From Mycolicibacterium aubagnense (lineage in GTDB: Bacteria; Actinomycetota; Actinomycetes; Mycobacteriales; Mycobacteriaceae): a stretch of DNA of 64,000 nt. The stretch covers positions 1,736,001-1,800,000 of the forward strand of contig NZ_AP022577.1 of NCBI RefSeq assembly GCF_010730955.1, written 5' to 3'. The notes under the pieces were generated by a model. It searched no databases. It was given only the letters and a program-made list of their open reading frames with translations, and had not been told where the DNA came from. Numbering within the stretch: the first letter of the stretch is position 1; every line of letters begins with the position of its first letter. Of the stretch, positions 42,146 through 52,641 are shown in pieces. A program made the position numbers and the translations under genes.

Positions 42146-43126
42146 CTACATCAAGTCGTTTGCGGGCACGTCATTTTGGTGCTCGCGGTACCACGCGACG
42201 GTGCGCGCCAGCCCCTCGTCCAGCCCCACCTGCGGCGACCAGCCCAGTGCCCGCATCTTCGAGATGTCCGGGCACCGGCGCGGCGTGCCACCGGCCTGCA
42301 ACTCGCCGGGCTTGATCTCGAGCTCGACCCCGACGGCACGGCCGATCCGCATCGCCAGCTCCCGGACGCTCAGTTCCTCGTCACTGCCGATGTGGTAAAC
42401 CTCGCGGTGACCGCCGTTTTCGTACATGGTCAGGATGCCCTGGACGATGTCGTCGACGTAGCAGAACGAGCGCGTCTCGCTGCCGTCGCCCTGGATCGGG
42501 AACACCGGGTCACCGGCCTCCTGACAGCCCAGTGCCCGCAGGATGAACTGCGGCTCGACGTGCTTCCAGCCCATGTTGGGCCCGAAGACGTTGTGCGGCC
42601 GGAAGACCTGCACCTGCCGGTAGTGGTCCTGCCCGTAGTTGAAGGCGATCAGCTCGCTGACGATCTTGCCGCCACCGTACGAATACCGCGGGTTGAGGCT
42701 GTCGGGCAGCATCAACGGGATGGTCTCGGGCGTGGGGATGATCGCGGGCGTCTGGTAGACCTCGGCCGTCGAAGCGACGATGAGGTCCGGCACCCCCGCG
42801 GCGCGGCCGGCGTTGGTCACCGCGAGCGCGCCGCGCAGACCGACGTCGAGCACCAGCTCCGGTTGCTTGTAGAAGTTCTCGGTGCCGTTGATGGCAGCCA
42901 GGTGCATGACGACCTCGGCGCCCGCGAAGGCCTTCTCGAGGGCGTCCTGATCGCGGACGTCGCACGTGAAGAGTTCGACATCGGAGGCGACTTCGGCGAA
43001 CCGGCTGGCATCGCCGCGGACCATGGAGTCCACGACCGCGACCTGCCAGCCGTCCCGGACCAGTCGCTTGACCAGGTAGGCGCCGATGAATCCGCCACCG
43101 CCGGTGACGACAACCCGCTTAGACAC
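42146..43126 (-). CDS. NAD-dependent nucleotide-sugar epimerase/dehydratase
   Basis: 326 residues, extended SDR. VVVTGGGGFIGAYLVKRL (NAD-binding GxxGxxG), ASTAEVYQ and YSYGGGK (catalytic Tyr-Lys), and CYVDDIVQGI. Sugar-nucleotide epimerases such as GalE/WbpP share this layout; GDP-mannose 3,5-epimerase-like enzymes are another candidate (HNVFGPNMGWKHV). Overlaps the dehydrogenase gene by 8 bp. The pair should make a modified nucleotide sugar. Confidence 0.83.
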   Translation of the reverse strand: MSKRVVVTGGGGFIGAYLVKRLVRDGWQVAVVDSMVRGDASRFAEVASDVELFTCDVRDQDALEKAFAGAEVVMHLAAINGTENFYKQPELVLDVGLRGALAVTNAGRAAGVPDLIVASTAEVYQTPAIIPTPETIPLMLPDSLNPRYSYGGGKIVSELIAFNYGQDHYRQVQVFRPHNVFGPNMGWKHVEPQFILRALGCQEAGDPVFPIQGDGSETRSFCYVDDIVQGILTMYENGGHREVYHIGSDEELSVRELAMRIGRAVGVELEIKPGELQAGGTPRRCPDISKMRALGWSPQVGLDEGLARTVAWYREHQNDVPANDLM

Positions 43127-44507
43127 GTTCGACGACCTTTCCGCTGCGGCCCACGGCGAAGTAGTTGTCGCCCAGTTCGGTGGCCGGCAGGTGGCTGTAG
43201 TGGTTCCAGTAGTCGAAGACGAAACCGTCGGGGCTGATGAACTCGCTGATGGTGCGCGGCGAGATGGTGCCCAGCGACGGGTGGTTGTTGCCGAGGACCA
43301 CGACGTCCGCGCCGCTCACCGCGTCACCGAACCGGTTGTAGACCTTGTGTCCCGGGAACGCTTCGGCCAGCACGTCATTCGGCGTGACAGGGTCGTAGAC
43401 GCCGATCTCGGCATCCGGGTGCGCGGCCTTCAACTCATTGAAGACCTTGATGGACATCGACCCACGCAGGTCGCTGGTCTCTGGCTGACCCTTGAACGCC
43501 ATGCCCAGCAGGTTGATCCGCAGCGGGCCTTCGGCGCCCAGCTTGCGGCGGGCGATCTCGCTGCTGATGAAGCGCACCGTCTCGGCGGGCTGGCGCTCGT
43601 TGACCAGGCGGCCGGCGGCGGTGATGTCGAGGGTGACGCCGCGTTCACGCACGCTCTCCATCAGGATGTGCGGGTCCTTCTCGAGGCACGGCCCACCCAC
43701 CAGACCCGGCAGCGGGATATTGGTGCGGTTGTAGCCGAGTTTGCCCGCCGAGATCACCTCGTAGGCGCTGACGCCGAACGCGTCGCAAATCCGGGCGACT
43801 TCGTTGGCGAAGGCGAACTGAACGTCACGGAACGTGTTGCTCACCAATTTGATGATCTCGGCGGTCTCGATATCGGAGACCAGCACGATCGAACTGGTGA
43901 GCTTGCGGAAGACCGCGGCGGCGCGGTCGGCGACCGCCGGGTCGTCGGCGCCGACGATCTGCGGCAGCTCGCGCAGCTCCTGCAGCGCCTTGCCTTCCAG
44001 GGTGCGCTCGGGGCACATCGCGATGTCGAAGCTCTTGCCGCTGGCGGCCAGCATCGGCGCCACCACGTCGCGGGTGGTACCGACCTTCACCGTCGAACGC
44101 AGGATGACCAGCGCGCCGTCTTCCATGTTTCCGGCGATGTCGCGGGCCGCGGCCTCGATCATATCGACGCGGGCCACGCCGTCGGCCGACAACGGCGTGC
44201 CGACGGTGATGATGTAGGTGTCGCAGGAGAAGCTGTCGTCAAACGCGGTGACGGCCTTCAGTTTCCCGAATCGGGTGACGCCCTCGAGGGCGTCGGGCAG
44301 GCCGGTCTCGGTGAAATGCGGCAAACCCTGATTGGTCATATCGACCAATTCCTGACGGGTCTCGATTCCGATGACGGAGTTTCCGGCTTCGGCCAGCACG
44401 GTGGCCAGCGTCAGCCCCACATATCCCAGGCCGATGATTCCGACGTCGTATTTCTCTGGCAAATCCTCAATCCCTCCGGTCAGCCCTGTGGGAGACGCTG
44501 ATTTCAT
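43119..44507 (-). CDS. UDP-sugar 6-dehydrogenase (UDP-GlcNAc/ManNAc dehydrogenase-like)
   Basis: 462 residues from ATG 44507. NAD-binding [21 protein letters not shown], middle domain with [20 protein letters not shown] (Lys220) and the catalytic GGPCLEKDP with Cys274, C-terminal UDP-binding domain ending near the C-terminus. Performs two NAD oxidations to a uronic acid. Substrate class (UDP-Glc, UDP-GlcNAc or UDP-ManNAc) cannot be fixed; the length fits the WecC/WbpA group. Divergent from sseA over 78 bp. The product may be used by the polysaccharide cluster 12 kb away. Confidence 0.86.
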   Translation of the reverse strand: MKSASPTGLTGGIEDLPEKYDVGIIGLGYVGLTLATVLAEAGNSVIGIETRQELVDMTNQGLPHFTETGLPDALEGVTRFGKLKAVTAFDDSFSCDTYIITVGTPLSADGVARVDMIEAAARDIAGNMEDGALVILRSTVKVGTTRDVVAPMLAASGKSFDIAMCPERTLEGKALQELRELPQIVGADDPAVADRAAAVFRKLTSSIVLVSDIETAEIIKLVSNTFRDVQFAFANEVARICDAFGVSAYEVISAGKLGYNRTNIPLPGLVGGPCLEKDPHILMESVRERGVTLDITAAGRLVNERQPAETVRFISSEIARRKLGAEGPLRINLLGMAFKGQPETSDLRGSMSIKVFNELKAAHPDAEIGVYDPVTPNDVLAEAFPGHKVYNRFGDAVSGADVVVLGNNHPSLGTISPRTISEFISPDGFVFDYWNHYSHLPATELGDNYFAVGRSGKVVERV

Positions 44508-44585
44508 ACCGCAGCAGTTATCGCGCAAACAAGTTTCGACCTTACGGGTCGGCGGCGCATTTCGGGGCCTAGGTACGCTCACAGT

Positions 44586-45485
44586 GTGCCGCTGCCCGCA
44601 GACCCACATCCCGCTTTCGCCGCCTATGCGCATCCCGATCGTTTGGTGACCGCCGACTGGCTGTCAGGCAACATCGGACGCCCTGGTCTGGCCATCGTCG
44701 AATCCGACGAAGACGTCCTGCTGTACGACACCGGCCACATCCCGGGCGCGGTGAAAATCGACTGGCATCTCGACCTCAATGACCCGCATGTCCGCGATTA
44801 CATCGACGGCGCGCAGTTCGCCGCGCTGATGGATCGCAAGGGCATCAGCCGCGACGACACCGTGGTGATCTACGGCGACAAGAGCAACTGGTGGGCGGCC
44901 TACGCGCTGTGGGTTTTCACCCTATTCGGCCATCCGGACGTCCGGCTGCTCGACGGCGGCCGCGACCTGTGGATCACCAACGGCCGCGACACCACGCTCG
45001 ACGTGCCGAGCAAGCAGACCTCGGGGTACCCGGTGGTGGAGCGCAACGACGCACCGATCCGGGCCTTCAAGGACGACGTCCTCGCCATCCTCGGCAAAGA
45101 ACCGCTGATCGACGTCCGCTCGCCGCAGGAGTACACGGGCGAGCGCACCCACATGCCCGACTACCCGGAGGAGGGTGCGCTGCGCGGCGGCCACATCCCC
45201 ACCGCGCGGTCCATCCCGTGGGCAAAGGCCGTCGAGGACAGCGGCCGGTTCCGTGGCCGTGCCGAGCTCGACGAGCTCTACGGCTTCATCTCTCCCGACG
45301 ACAAGGCCATCGCCTACTGCCGCATCGGCGAGCGCTCCAGCCACACCTGGTTCGTGCTGACCCACCTGCTGGGCCTGCCGGCCGTCCGCAACTACGACGG
45401 CTCCTGGACCGAGTGGGGTAACGCGGTGCGGGTGCCCGTGGCTGTTGGTGAAGAACCGGGGTCGGCACCGCCGGCATCCGCATGA
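44586..45485 (+). CDS. sseA: Thiosulfate/3-mercaptopyruvate sulfurtransferase SseA
   Basis: 299 residues, GTG 44586. Two rhodanese domains: the N-terminal one inactive (no Cys in its loop), the C-terminal one with [13 protein letters not shown] and the active loop [14 protein letters not shown] (Cys245). CRIGERSS is the loop type seen in actinobacterial SseA. ATGA overlap with the SufE-like gene that accepts or stimulates persulfide transfer. Same pair as Rv3283/Rv3284. Confidence 0.92.
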   Translation: MPLPADPHPAFAAYAHPDRLVTADWLSGNIGRPGLAIVESDEDVLLYDTGHIPGAVKIDWHLDLNDPHVRDYIDGAQFAALMDRKGISRDDTVVIYGDKSNWWAAYALWVFTLFGHPDVRLLDGGRDLWITNGRDTTLDVPSKQTSGYPVVERNDAPIRAFKDDVLAILGKEPLIDVRSPQEYTGERTHMPDYPEEGALRGGHIPTARSIPWAKAVEDSGRFRGRAELDELYGFISPDDKAIAYCRIGERSSHTWFVLTHLLGLPAVRNYDGSWTEWGNAVRVPVAVGEEPGSAPPASA

Positions 45486-45898
45486 CCCTCCCCGCGGCCC
45501 TGGCCGAGGTGGTGTCGGATTTCGCCGACGTCCAGGGGCAGGACAAGCTGGCGCTGCTGCTGGAGTTCGCCGGTGAGTTGCCGGCACTCCCGGCGTTCCT
45601 CGAAGAGGCCTCGATGGAGCCGGTGCCGGAGTGCCAGTCGCCGCTGTTCCTCCACGTCGACGCGCAGGACCTCGAGCACGTGCGGCTGTACTTCAGCGCG
45701 CCGGCCGAGGCACCGACCACCCGGGGCTTCGCGGCGATCCTCGCGGCCGGCCTGGACGGTCTGCCGGCGTCCGAAATCCTGGCGGTTCCCGACGATTTCT
45801 ACGCGGACCTGGGGCTGGCCAAGCTGATCAGCCCACTGCGCCTGCGGGGCATGTCGGCGATGCTGACGCGCATCAAACGCCATCTCCGCGACGCTTGA
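45482..45898 (+). CDS. SufE-like sulfur-acceptor protein
   Basis: 138 residues. SufE fold with Cys51 in [10 protein letters not shown], the usual acceptor position, and [31 protein letters not shown]. Activates sulfur transfer from cysteine desulfurase; here its partner SseA overlaps by 4 bp. Ends 12 bp before the convergent LbH acyltransferase. Confidence 0.88.
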   Translation: MTLPAALAEVVSDFADVQGQDKLALLLEFAGELPALPAFLEEASMEPVPECQSPLFLHVDAQDLEHVRLYFSAPAEAPTTRGFAAILAAGLDGLPASEILAVPDDFYADLGLAKLISPLRLRGMSAMLTRIKRHLRDA

Positions 45899-45910
45899 TC
45901 GGGTTACGGC

Positions 45911-46642
45911 TCAGAAGAACGGCAGCTTGAACTTGCCGCTGTAGTGCAGGGCGTCCGGGTTGCGCTGGCCGATGATCTTGCCGGGCACGCCCCCGACGAT
46001 GCCGAACGGCGGCACTTCCTTGTTGACGACGGTGTGCGCGGCGACGACGGCGCCGCGGCCGAGCAGGGATGGCAGGACGATCGCGCGGGTCGCGATCCAC
46101 ACGTGGTCGTCGATCACGATGGGGTCCGGAGGATTCGGCGCCGGCACGAAGTTCGGGTGGTTGATGTCGTGCCCGCCGGCGATGATGTGTGTGTCGCTGG
46201 CGATCACGACGTCGTTGCCGATCGCGATGCCCGCCCGCGCGTCCAGAACACACCGGAAGCCGATCGAGACGCGGTCACCGATCACCAGGTAGGGAATGGA
46301 CCAGACGCTGGTGCCACGGTTGATCGCGGTGCCCTTGCCGATCGAGGCGCCGAACAGCCGCAGGTAGCCCAGCCGGATGAAGTGGAACGGGATGTGGGTG
46401 ACGACCGAGCTGTAGAACAGCGCCGCGTAGGTGTCCCGGATCCGGTGCCACAGGGTCTCCCCCGGCAGCTCGTGCTTGAGGATGTTGCCGTCCTCGTCGG
46501 TCACCCACTGCATCTTCGGTGGGATGCGCACGTTCGGGTTGACCGCCCGCTTGCGTGCGATCAATTCCGGGTCAGATGCCTGCGGCTCGACGAACAACGG
46601 TGTCCCCTTACTCGCGGATCCCTGGCGGGACCGGTGCCGCAT
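45911..46642 (-). CDS. Left-handed beta-helix acyltransferase, copy 2
   Basis: 243 residues. Same architecture as 26901-27578: about 100-residue N-terminal part (FIRLGYLRLFGASIGKGTAINRGTSVW), hexapeptide repeats, and IAIGNDVVIASDTHIIAGGHDINHPNF with the catalytic-type His, ending DALHYSGKFKLPFF. Identity with copy 1 is clear but moderate, so this is an old duplication. It is isolated between sufE-like and accA3. Could O-acetylate a glycan such as the one built by the 8.8-30.4 kb block. The first codons (MRHRSRQGSASKG) are poorly conserved, so the start is uncertain. Confidence 0.82.
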   Translation of the reverse strand: MRHRSRQGSASKGTPLFVEPQASDPELIARKRAVNPNVRIPPKMQWVTDEDGNILKHELPGETLWHRIRDTYAALFYSSVVTHIPFHFIRLGYLRLFGASIGKGTAINRGTSVWSIPYLVIGDRVSIGFRCVLDARAGIAIGNDVVIASDTHIIAGGHDINHPNFVPAPNPPDPIVIDDHVWIATRAIVLPSLLGRGAVVAAHTVVNKEVPPFGIVGGVPGKIIGQRNPDALHYSGKFKLPFF

Positions 46643-48620
<1,978 letters not shown>

Positions 48621-48641
48621 TTTCTGGTCTGCTGTTTTTTG

Positions 48642-48680
48642 ACTCAGGGCTGCGATCCACCACGGATCGCAGCCCTGAGT
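48642..48680 (+). terminator. Hairpin downstream of accA3
   Basis: Inverted repeat with 17 perfectly paired bases (48642-48658 with 48664-48680) and a 5-nt loop. No U tract follows, as is common for mycobacterial terminators. It sits 21 bp after the accA3 stop and just before the next gene's ribosome-binding site. Confidence 0.75.
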
Positions 48681-48700
48681 TGTATGTGAGGAGGAGCGCT

Positions 48701-49018
48701 ATGGAACCCATCGAGATCAACGCCGGCGCCTGGTATCTGCGTGCCCTGCGTGCCGACGACCGGATGGACGACCGGCCTTCGCTCGCCGACCTGGGTGAGC
48801 GCTCCCCCGACCATGTGGAAACCCGTGCCGCGCAATGGGGATCCGACACGCTGTATTCGTGGGCGGTCTGTGAGCCGACGACCGGTGAACTGCTCGCCGA
48901 GATCACTCTGGACCCCGTGACGCGCGAGGTTTCGGTACGGACCCGGGCCGGATTCGACGAAGCCGCCGCGACCGGAGTCGAGTCCGTGCGCCGCTTCGCC
49001 GCCGCGATGCTCGATTAG
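48701..49018 (+). CDS. Hypothetical protein, 105 residues
   Basis: Start ATG 48701 with GAGGAGGAGC upstream. Acidic, soluble, no signal. WYLRALRADDRMDDRP and SWAVCEPTTGELLAEITL faintly recall the N-terminal half of GNAT acetyltransferases (RimJ/RimL-like), but no CoA-binding motif follows, so I do not assign one. Its 3' end overlaps the convergent membrane protein gene by 4 bp. Confidence 0.6.
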   Translation: MEPIEINAGAWYLRALRADDRMDDRPSLADLGERSPDHVETRAAQWGSDTLYSWAVCEPTTGELLAEITLDPVTREVSVRTRAGFDEAAATGVESVRRFAAAMLD

Positions 49019-49380
49019 AGAAGCAGTACCGGCAGGCTCATGGTCAGCACGATGGACATCAGCAGCAGCAGGAACCAGCCGGCGCCCTGCCAGGCCCACC
49101 ACACCTGGTCGTTTCGCCAGGCGCGGTAGGTCCGCACAAAGGCCCACACGCCGCTGCCGAACAGGAACAGCGGGCCGGCCAGGGCCAGCACGGTGCGGTA
49201 CGGCATGCTGCACGCCGCGGTGTCGAAACCGTGGCACTGCCGAACCCACACAGCGGCCAACACCATGAATCCGACGCCGAGGCTTCCCATCACCAGACCG
49301 AATCGCGCGGCCTGATGCACGCCGGGATCGTCGTCACGGAATCGATCAGTTGTGGGGCTGAGCATCGTCATCACCGCCAA
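49015..49380 (-). CDS. Small integral membrane protein
   Basis: 121 residues; ATG 49368 or 49362 are shorter starts. Three membrane segments (about 27-47, 64-84, 98-120) with a Cys-containing loop (WVRQCHGFDTAACSMPYR) that could form a disulfide. Family not recognised. It has the position of the small membrane protein gene in the sigF region of M. tuberculosis (Rv3289c), but I could not confirm homology. Confidence 0.6.
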   Translation of the reverse strand: MAVMTMLSPTTDRFRDDDPGVHQAARFGLVMGSLGVGFMVLAAVWVRQCHGFDTAACSMPYRTVLALAGPLFLFGSGVWAFVRTYRAWRNDQVWWAWQGAGWFLLLLMSIVLTMSLPVLLL

Positions 49381-49404
49381 ACCCCAGTATGCGCCTGGTC
49401 GGTG

Positions 49405-49731
49405 CTAGGGCGCCACTTCCCCCTCGGCGATCCGCTTGATCGCGGCCAGTCGCCGATCCCATTGCCTGCCAATGGTTTCCAGCCGGCTTCCCAGTGCGCT
49501 GAGTTCGGCCCCCAGCGCTCGGTAGCGAATCTCCCGGCCCACCTTGACGGACTCGACCAACCCGGCCTCGGCCAGCGCCGACAGGTGCTTGGCGATGGCC
49601 TGCCGACTCACCGGCAGCCGGCCGGCCAACGCGCTCGCCGAGAGATCGTCGGCGCCCAGCTCGGTGAGGATGCGCCACCGGGTCTCGTCGGCGAGCACCG
49701 CCAGCACCGCCGGCACGTGGGTGCCGGTCAC
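49405..49731 (-). CDS. ArsR family transcriptional regulator
   Basis: 108 residues. Winged helix: ADETRWRILTELGADDLSASALAGRLPVSRQAIAKHLSALAEAGLVES with wing VGREIRYRA. No metal-binding Cys set. Second gene of an operon with the SRPBCC protein (4-bp overlap). Such pairs are common in actinobacteria. Probably binds the twin palindromes at 50184 and 50217. Confidence 0.86.
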   Translation of the reverse strand: MTGTHVPAVLAVLADETRWRILTELGADDLSASALAGRLPVSRQAIAKHLSALAEAGLVESVKVGREIRYRALGAELSALGSRLETIGRQWDRRLAAIKRIAEGEVAP

Positions 49732-50159
49732 ACCGCCGCCCGCAGGTACGCCACCAGGTCTTCGAGTTCGGCCGTCCAGCCGCCACTGTTCTCGGCGTGT
49801 GCGGTCTGTGGATCGGCGAGCTGCTCAAACCCGCTCTCGCGCAGATCAAGTCGCGTGCCGCCGTCGATCTCGGTGAGGTCGAAGCGGACGACGGTGGAGT
49901 TCTCGGGGCTCGGGTCGGCGTCGGCTTCGCGGTGCGCCCACCGATAGACCAGCGTGTGCGGCGCCTCGGCGCGCTCGACCACCACTCGGAACTTGCCGTG
50001 GGCGTGCCAGCCGAAGAACCCGGTACCTCCCGGGATCGCTTCGAGTTCCGCTGCGTCACCGAACCATTGGGCGATGAGCTCGGGCTTCGTCAGGGCGTCC
50101 CAGACCCGCTGGATGGGAGCGTTGATGTCGATGGTGCGGGTGATGTCCAGCGTGTCCAT
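49728..50159 (-). CDS. SRPBCC/AHSA1 family protein
   Basis: 143 residues from ATG 50159 (MDTLDITRTIDINAPIQRVWDALTKPELIAQWFGDAA). AHSA1-like START domain, the usual partner of ArsR regulators of this kind. No enzyme motif. Its 3' end overlaps the arsR start (ATGA). Confidence 0.87.
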   Translation of the reverse strand: MDTLDITRTIDINAPIQRVWDALTKPELIAQWFGDAAELEAIPGGTGFFGWHAHGKFRVVVERAEAPHTLVYRWAHREADADPSPENSTVVRFDLTEIDGGTRLDLRESGFEQLADPQTAHAENSGGWTAELEDLVAYLRAAV

Positions 50160-50183
50160 GATTTCCTCTCGGGCGACGGTATG

Positions 50184-50201
50184 TGCAACTTCAGAGTTGC
50201 A
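50184..50201. promoter_or_regulatory. Operator palindrome 1 for the SRPBCC-arsR pair
   Basis: TGCAACT-TCAG-AGTTGCA, 7-bp perfect arms, 24 nt before the SRPBCC start. An 18-nt relative lies at 50217. The centres are 33 nt apart, about three helical turns. Likely ArsR site; inferred from symmetry and position. Confidence 0.6.
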
Positions 50202-50216
50202 TACTGTCGATCGACT

Positions 50217-50234
50217 TGCAACCCTCAGATTGCA
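50217..50234. promoter_or_regulatory. Operator palindrome 2 for the SRPBCC-arsR pair
   Basis: TGCAACCCTCAGATTGCA, same outline as palindrome 1 with 5-bp perfect arms. It overlaps the stop codon of the upstream membrane protein gene, which would place the pair's promoter between or beside the two sites. Confidence 0.55.
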
Positions 50235-50656
50235 CTTTGTACCGCCCGCCCCTGTCGCACCAGCACCAGCCCAAGCACGGCGAAGATCACGTTGGCGGCG
50301 ATCTCCAGTATCGCGGTCACCCACGAAAACGCCGTCACCCGCGCCCACGGCGGCGCATTGATGAAGCTGTCGCTGAAGAATCCCCACTTCGGAAGCAGAT
50401 GCGCCGCAGTGAAACCCACCGCGCCCGCGAAGCCGATGCCGACGGCCGCGAGCGGCGCCCACCTGTTCCGCTTGAACACCAGCACGATGGTCGCAGCCGC
50501 GAAGATCAGCTGCAGCGTGCCGCCGATCATCACTGCCGGCGGGATGACGTTCATCCCCCGCCGCATGTGGTCAGCGCCGTGCAGCAGCAGCGCCACCGCC
50601 AAAAAGCCTGCGGCCCAATCGAAGTTTCGTTGCCAATTCCTGGTTTCACCAGTCAT
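50225..50656 (-). CDS. Integral membrane protein, 143 residues
   Basis: ATG 50656 start (MTGETRNWQRNFDWAAG). Four membrane segments (about 12-30, 38-58, 68-88, 110-132). Family not identified; resembles small DoxX-like or hypothetical actinobacterial membrane proteins only in general shape. A 7-bp-arm palindrome lies 12 nt upstream. It precedes the SRPBCC-arsR pair on the same strand. Confidence 0.65.
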   Translation of the reverse strand: MTGETRNWQRNFDWAAGFLAVALLLHGADHMRRGMNVIPPAVMIGGTLQLIFAAATIVLVFKRNRWAPLAAVGIGFAGAVGFTAAHLLPKWGFFSDSFINAPPWARVTAFSWVTAILEIAANVIFAVLGLVLVRQGRAVQSAI

Positions 50657-50667
50657 CCGGATCACCT

Positions 50668-50686
50668 CTACTACGGAAGGTAGTAG
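50668..50686. promoter_or_regulatory. Palindrome between divergent genes
   Basis: CTACTAC-GGAAG-GTAGTAG, perfect 7-bp arms. It lies 12 nt before the membrane protein gene (minus) and 44 nt before the Mrr-like gene (plus), so it could control either. Binding protein unknown. Confidence 0.5.
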
Positions 50687-50729
50687 CTCGATTTCATCCT
50701 GTAAAGACCTGTCGGGGGCTGGCCCTACG

Positions 50730-51275
50730 ATGCGTGGCGTGCAGATGAAACTCTTGGGCGCGGCAGGGCTGCTCGCCGGCGGCGCCGCGTACCTGCACGG
50801 CTGGAGTTGGCAGCCGGCACTGGCCGTGACCGTCAGCGTCCCGCTGTTTCTCGCCGCCGTCCCGCACGTGGTCACCGGAATGCGTACTCCCGGCCGCCGC
50901 GAGAACCCCGTACACGACATGTCCGGCACGGAATTCGAGGACTACGTCGCCCGGATCGCCCGGTCCTGCGGCGTCCCGGTCATCATGACCGAGCTGTCCG
51001 GGGACTGGGGCGTCGACCTGATCGTCGGCACCCGGCCCAATCGCCTTGCCATTCAATGCAAAAGAGTGTCCCGGCCCGTCGGCCCGGGCGCCGTTCAGGA
51101 GGTGGTCGCCGGCGCGCCCATGCAGGACTGCACACACACCATGGTGGTTACCAACAACGACTTCACCGCGGCCGCACGGAAACTGGCCGAGCTGCACGAC
51201 TGCACGCTGGTCAGCGGCACCGAGCTGACCCGACTGCGCGGGCTGATCCGGCAGCACGTACTAGAGCGTCGTTAG
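50730..51275 (+). CDS. Membrane-anchored Mrr-like restriction-endonuclease-fold protein
   Basis: 181 residues from ATG 50730 (ATG 50745 alternative). Two hydrophobic segments in the first 50 residues, then an Mrr_cat/PD-(D/E)xK domain: MSGTEFEDYVARIARSCG, GDWGVDLIV (Asp) and RLAIQCKR (Gln-x-Lys), then HTMVVTNNDFTAAARKLAELHDC. Such proteins cleave or bind DNA, but the membrane segments are unusual for a host-defence nuclease. No methyltransferase gene nearby. Ends 15 bp inside the convergent lat gene. Confidence 0.78.
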   Translation: MRGVQMKLLGAAGLLAGGAAYLHGWSWQPALAVTVSVPLFLAAVPHVVTGMRTPGRRENPVHDMSGTEFEDYVARIARSCGVPVIMTELSGDWGVDLIVGTRPNRLAIQCKRVSRPVGPGAVQEVVAGAPMQDCTHTMVVTNNDFTAAARKLAELHDCTLVSGTELTRLRGLIRQHVLERR

Positions 51276-52592
51276 CACGTCCCGCACCGCCTGCACGGCT
51301 TCGTCGATCTCGGTCCGCGACACCGTCAGCGCCGGCCGGAACCGCACCGAATCCACACCGCTGGCCAGCAGGATGACCCGGCGCTGCCAGAGCCGCCGGA
51401 GCAGCTCGTCACGCTGCGCCGCCGACGGCATGCTGAACGCACACATCAGACCGCGCCCGCGCGGTTCGAGTACCAGCGACGGAAATTCGCTTGCCAGGCA
51501 ACGCAACTGGCCCACGAGATACCAGCCCATCCGCACGGCATTGTCGATCAGCCCATCGGCTTCGATGACCTCGAGGACGCGGCGGGCCCGCACCATGTCG
51601 GTGAGGTTGCCGCCCCACGTGGAGTTGATCCGCGAGCTGACGTGGAAGACGTTGTCCGCGATGTCGTCGACGCGGCCACCCGCCATCACGCCGCACACCT
51701 GGGCTTTCTTTCCGAAGGCCACCACGTCGGGCACGACACCCAATTGCTGGTAGGCCCACGGGGTCCCGGTCATGCCGACGCCGGTCTGCACCTCGTCGAA
51801 GATCAGGAGCGCGTCGTACTCGAGACACAAATCCCGCATGGCGGCGAAGAACTCGGGCCGCATGTGCCGGTCGCCGCCTTCACCCTGGATCGGCTCGGCG
51901 ATGAAACAGGCGATGTCGTGCGGATACGCCTCGAAGGCCGCCTGCGCTTGGCGTAGCGATTCACGTTCCAGCGCAACGATATCCACTCCGGGGGCCAGCA
52001 CCGGAGCGTCGATTCGTGGCCAGTCGAATTTCGGGAATCGGGCCACCTTGCCCGGGTCGGTGTTGGTCAACGACATCGTGTAGCCGCTTCGGCCATGGAA
52101 GGCACCGCGCAGATGCAGCACCCGGGTGCCCAGCGCCGGGTCGATGCCACGGGACTCGTTCAGCCGGCTCTTCCAGTCGAATGCCACCTTCAGCGCGTTC
52201 TCCACGGCCAGCGCGCCACCGTCGACGAAGAACAGGTGCGGCAGCGCCGGATCTCCCAGCACGCGCGCGAACGTCTGCACGAAGCGCGCCATCGGCACGG
52301 TGTAGACGTCGGAGTTGCTCGGCTTGTTCACCGCCGCCTGCGCGAGTTCGGCGCGGAATGCCGGCTCGGTCAACGCCGGGTGGTTCATCCCCAGCGCCGA
52401 CGACGCGAAGAACGTGAACATGTCGAGGTACCGGCTGCCGTCGCGCGCGTCGACCAGATACGAGCCACCGGACCGGTCGAGATCGAGAACCAGGTCCAAT
52501 CCGTCGGTCAGGATGCTGCGCCCCAGTACGTCACGAACGTCGCGGGCACTGCCCGCCGAAAGGCCGTCGCCAGAAGTCAGAACAGCGGTCAT
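51261..52592 (-). CDS. lat: L-lysine epsilon-aminotransferase Lat
   Basis: 443 residues. PLP class III aminotransferase; transfers the epsilon-amino group of lysine to 2-oxoglutarate, giving 1-piperideine-6-carboxylate. IFDEVQTGVGMTGTPWA and the PLP Lys in VVAFGKKAQVCG (Lys295 or 296). The ATG has no Shine-Dalgarno sequence, and a TAGGAT -10-like hexamer (minus strand, 52604-52599) lies 6 nt upstream, so the message may be leaderless. 49 bp after lrpA. Up-regulated in persistence in M. tuberculosis as reported. Confidence 0.94.
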   Translation of the reverse strand: MTAVLTSGDGLSAGSARDVRDVLGRSILTDGLDLVLDLDRSGGSYLVDARDGSRYLDMFTFFASSALGMNHPALTEPAFRAELAQAAVNKPSNSDVYTVPMARFVQTFARVLGDPALPHLFFVDGGALAVENALKVAFDWKSRLNESRGIDPALGTRVLHLRGAFHGRSGYTMSLTNTDPGKVARFPKFDWPRIDAPVLAPGVDIVALERESLRQAQAAFEAYPHDIACFIAEPIQGEGGDRHMRPEFFAAMRDLCLEYDALLIFDEVQTGVGMTGTPWAYQQLGVVPDVVAFGKKAQVCGVMAGGRVDDIADNVFHVSSRINSTWGGNLTDMVRARRVLEVIEADGLIDNAVRMGWYLVGQLRCLASEFPSLVLEPRGRGLMCAFSMPSAAQRDELLRRLWQRRVILLASGVDSVRFRPALTVSRTEIDEAVQAVRDVLTTL

Positions 52593-52641
52593 GCCGCCAT
52601 CCTAACGCAATATTTACAGTCTGCACGCCATGCAACAGGAA

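Noticed and set aside
48701..49018. GNAT acetyltransferase assignment for the 105-residue protein
   Set aside because: Only a loose resemblance at the N-terminus and no acetyl-CoA motif.
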